From Alphaproteobacteria bacterium (GTDB lineage Bacteria; Pseudomonadota; Alphaproteobacteria; Rhodospirillales; Rhodospirillaceae): 64,000 nt of DNA. Positions 62,558 through 64,000 of this stretch are shown here, piece by piece (the stretch's first letter is position 1; each line of letters opens with the position of its first letter). Where the stretch lies: contig JAUVUZ010000009.1 of NCBI GenBank assembly GCA_030604885.1, forward strand, positions 1 through 64,000. Reading direction: 5' to 3'. The translations under genes were made by a program, and so were the position numbers. The notes below the pieces were generated by a model. It was not told the DNA's origin and made no database searches. It saw nothing but the letters and a program-made list of their open reading frames with translations.

Positions 62558-64000
62558 CTAATAAAGACCGCCCGCGTTGGGAACCCCGGAATCCACCGGC
62601 GTCTCCACCGGCGCGCCGGACCCGGTGACGGTGCGCGCAGAACCGGGCGCCTCGCCGGGGCGGAACGCCTCGAGGATGACGTTGCGGTCGCCCACCTCGG
62701 CGCGCTGGCCGGTGTCGTGGTTGACGCGGATCAGGCGGGTGCCGGGCGGAATGCGGAACGGCGTGCCGGGCTTGTCCTTCAACGCCTTTTCCATGAACGC
62801 CTTGAAGATCGGCGCGGCGGCGGAGGAGCCGGTCTCGTGCTTGCCGAGGCTCTTCGGCTCGTCGAAGCCGACGAACACGCCGACCACCAGATCGGGCGAG
62901 AAGCCGACGAACCAGGTGTCGACGCTGTCGTTGGAGGTGCCGGTCTTGCCCGCCAGCGGCTTGCCGATCTGCGCGATGCTGCGGCCGGTGCCGCGCTCGA
63001 TCACGCCTTCGAGGATATGGACCACCTGATAGGCGCTGATCGGGTCGGCGATCTGGGCGCGGGTGTCGGAAAGCTCGGGCACCGCCTCGCCGGTCCAGAA
63101 CACGCCGTTGCAGCCGTCGCACGGCCGCGCGTCGTGGCGGTAGATGGTCTTGCCGTCGCGATCCTGGATGCGGTCCACCAGCGTCGGGGTGATGCGCTTG
63201 CCGCCGTTCACCAGCATCGCGTAGGCGGTAGTGAGCTGCAGCACCGTGGTTTCCCCGGCGCCCAGCGACATCGACAGCACCGGCAGCATGCGGTCGGCGA
63301 TGCCGAAGCGCCGCGCCGTCGCCACCACCTTGCTCATCCCCACCGCGTCGGCGAGGCGCACCGTCATCAGGTTGCGCGACTTCTCCACGCCGACGCGCAG
63401 CGTGGTGGGGCCGTAGAACTCGCCCGAATAGTTCTGCGGCTTCCACTTCGCCTGCCCGGGCACCTCGAGCACGAACGGCGCGTCGAGGATCAGGTCGGTG
63501 GGCTTGTAGCCGTTTTCGAGGGCGGTGAGGTAGACGAACGGCTTGAACGCCGAGCCGGGCTGGCGCATCGCCTGGGTGGCGCGGTTGAACTCGGAGCGGT
63601 CGTGGGAGAAGCCGCCCACCATCGCCAGCACCCGACCGGTGTGCGGGTCCATCGCCACCATCGCGCCGTCCACCGCCGGGATCTGCCGCAGGGCGTAGAC
63701 GTCCTTGCCCTTCTCGAGGGCCTGCACCGCGATCACGTCGCCCGGCTTCAGCACGTCGGCGACGCTTTTCGGCGCCGGGCCGACGTCCTGATTGGGGAGG
63801 TGCGGGCGTGCCCAGCGCATCTGCTCGAACGGAATCGTGCCGCGCTTGCCGCCGACGAAGCCGATCGTGGCGGCCTGCGCCTCGACCTTCAGCACCACCG
63901 CGCGCTGCCAGCCGTCGTCGAAGCCCGCCGCCACCTGCACGTCGCGCAGGCGGATGCCCCAGCTCTGGTCCAGCTCGATGCGCGCCAGCGGGCCGCGCCA
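62558..64000 (-). CDS. mrcA: Class A penicillin-binding protein (PBP1A), N-terminus outside the window
   Basis: The C-terminal 480 residues are visible; the frame stays open to base 64000, and the glycosyltransferase domain should lie beyond. The first part is the OB-like linker (VAAGFDDGWQRAVVLKVE). The transpeptidase domain has SxxK in RQPGSAFKPFVYLTAL, SxN in VEKSRNLMTVRL and KTG in LAGKTGTSNDSVDTWFVGF. The insertion CDGC near residue 275 of the visible part is common in alphaproteobacterial PBP1A. It crosslinks peptidoglycan at the inner membrane. It is probably co-transcribed with prfB. Confidence 0.95.
   Translation of the reverse strand, partial: WRGPLARIELDQSWGIRLRDVQVAAGFDDGWQRAVVLKVEAQAATIGFVGGKRGTIPFEQMRWARPHLPNQDVGPAPKSVADVLKPGDVIAVQALEKGKDVYALRQIPAVDGAMVAMDPHTGRVLAMVGGFSHDRSEFNRATQAMRQPGSAFKPFVYLTALENGYKPTDLILDAPFVLEVPGQAKWKPQNYSGEFYGPTTLRVGVEKSRNLMTVRLADAVGMSKVVATARRFGIADRMLPVLSMSLGAGETTVLQLTTAYAMLVNGGKRITPTLVDRIQDRDGKTIYRHDARPCDGCNGVFWTGEAVPELSDTRAQIADPISAYQVVHILEGVIERGTGRSIAQIGKPLAGKTGTSNDSVDTWFVGFSPDLVVGVFVGFDEPKSLGKHETGSSAAAPIFKAFMEKALKDKPGTPFRIPPGTRLIRVNHDTGQRAEVGDRNVILEAFRPGEAPGSARTVTGSGAPVETPVDSGVPNAGGLY

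Noticed and set aside
1-64000. CRISPR arrays, insertion sequences, prophage, integron or attachment sites
   Set aside because: I saw no regular direct repeats, transposase, integrase or phage genes, and no duplicated tRNA end next to tRNA-Met.

Overview
The window is a 64-kb piece of a GC-rich alphaproteobacterial chromosome, most likely from the Rhodospirillales/Rhodospirillaceae. The evidence is the set of lineage-marker genes: GapR (DUF2312), TrcR (DUF1013), DUF1192, two DUF465 proteins, the three-gene proton-translocating transhydrogenase (pntAA/pntAB/pntB), an alpha-type IscR and a small heat-shock gene with a ROSE-like leader. Coding density is very high, with many 1-4 nt start/stop overlaps. 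I see no insertion sequence, prophage, CRISPR array or rRNA operon. One tRNA (elongator Met, CAT) is present. The two ends cut through an OmpA-domain gene (left) and a class A penicillin-binding protein (right).

Layout. 0-3 kb: an OmpA-domain protein and a MotA/MotB-like ion-channel pair, then rpmE. 3-7 kb: a membrane-anchored class III nucleotide cyclase, hsp20, an NTF2-like protein, and a hotdog thioesterase with DUF1192. 7-15 kb: quinone oxidoreductase, trcR, DJ-1/PfpI, DUF465, ubiX, CIA30, phosphofructokinase, a second DUF465, purEK, DedA and rpsU. 15-25 kb: MFS exporter, pntB-pntAB-pntAA, pepF, gapR, a REC protein with an Hpt-like tail, pyruvate kinase and rpmJ. 25-30 kb: a methyltransferase and a five-gene co-oriented cluster (membrane protein, exported hydrolase, unknown helical protein, exported HAD phosphatase, soluble histidine kinase). 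30-36 kb: ilvD and a TRAP transporter. 36-43 kb: LysE, patatin, MBL lipoprotein, RcnB-like protein, chemoreceptor, bfd, bfr, voltage-gated K+ channel and tRNA-Met. 43-48.5 kb: dtd, an exported methionine-sulfoxide repair operon (msrB-dipZ-msrA), mnmA, ferredoxin and iscR. 48.5-64 kb: cysE, alpha/beta hydrolase, anmK, tyrS, lipid kinase, baeRF3-like protein, bcp, glnE, an AsmA/DUF3971 protein, prfB and the PBP.

Genes that probably work together are purE/purK, pntAA/AB/B, dctP/Q/M, msrB/dipZ/msrA (DipZ carrying electrons across the membrane to two exported reductases), bfr/bfd (iron storage and release) and glnE with its downstream genes.

The most notable readings are non-standard translation and RNA signals. 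The hsp20 leader folds into a ROSE-like RNA thermometer with the U(U/C)GCU/bulged-G signature opposite the Shine-Dalgarno. rpsU appears to have an AUA codon at its conserved start, 8 nt after a perfect GGAGG. prfB carries a +1 programmed frameshift (AGG AGG CAT CTT TGA C). Among proteins, the least explained are the MotA/MotB-like pair, the 26.1-30.3 kb cluster and the REC-Hpt-like protein. I found no convincing defence island or clearly new multi-gene system; most of the window is core chromosome.
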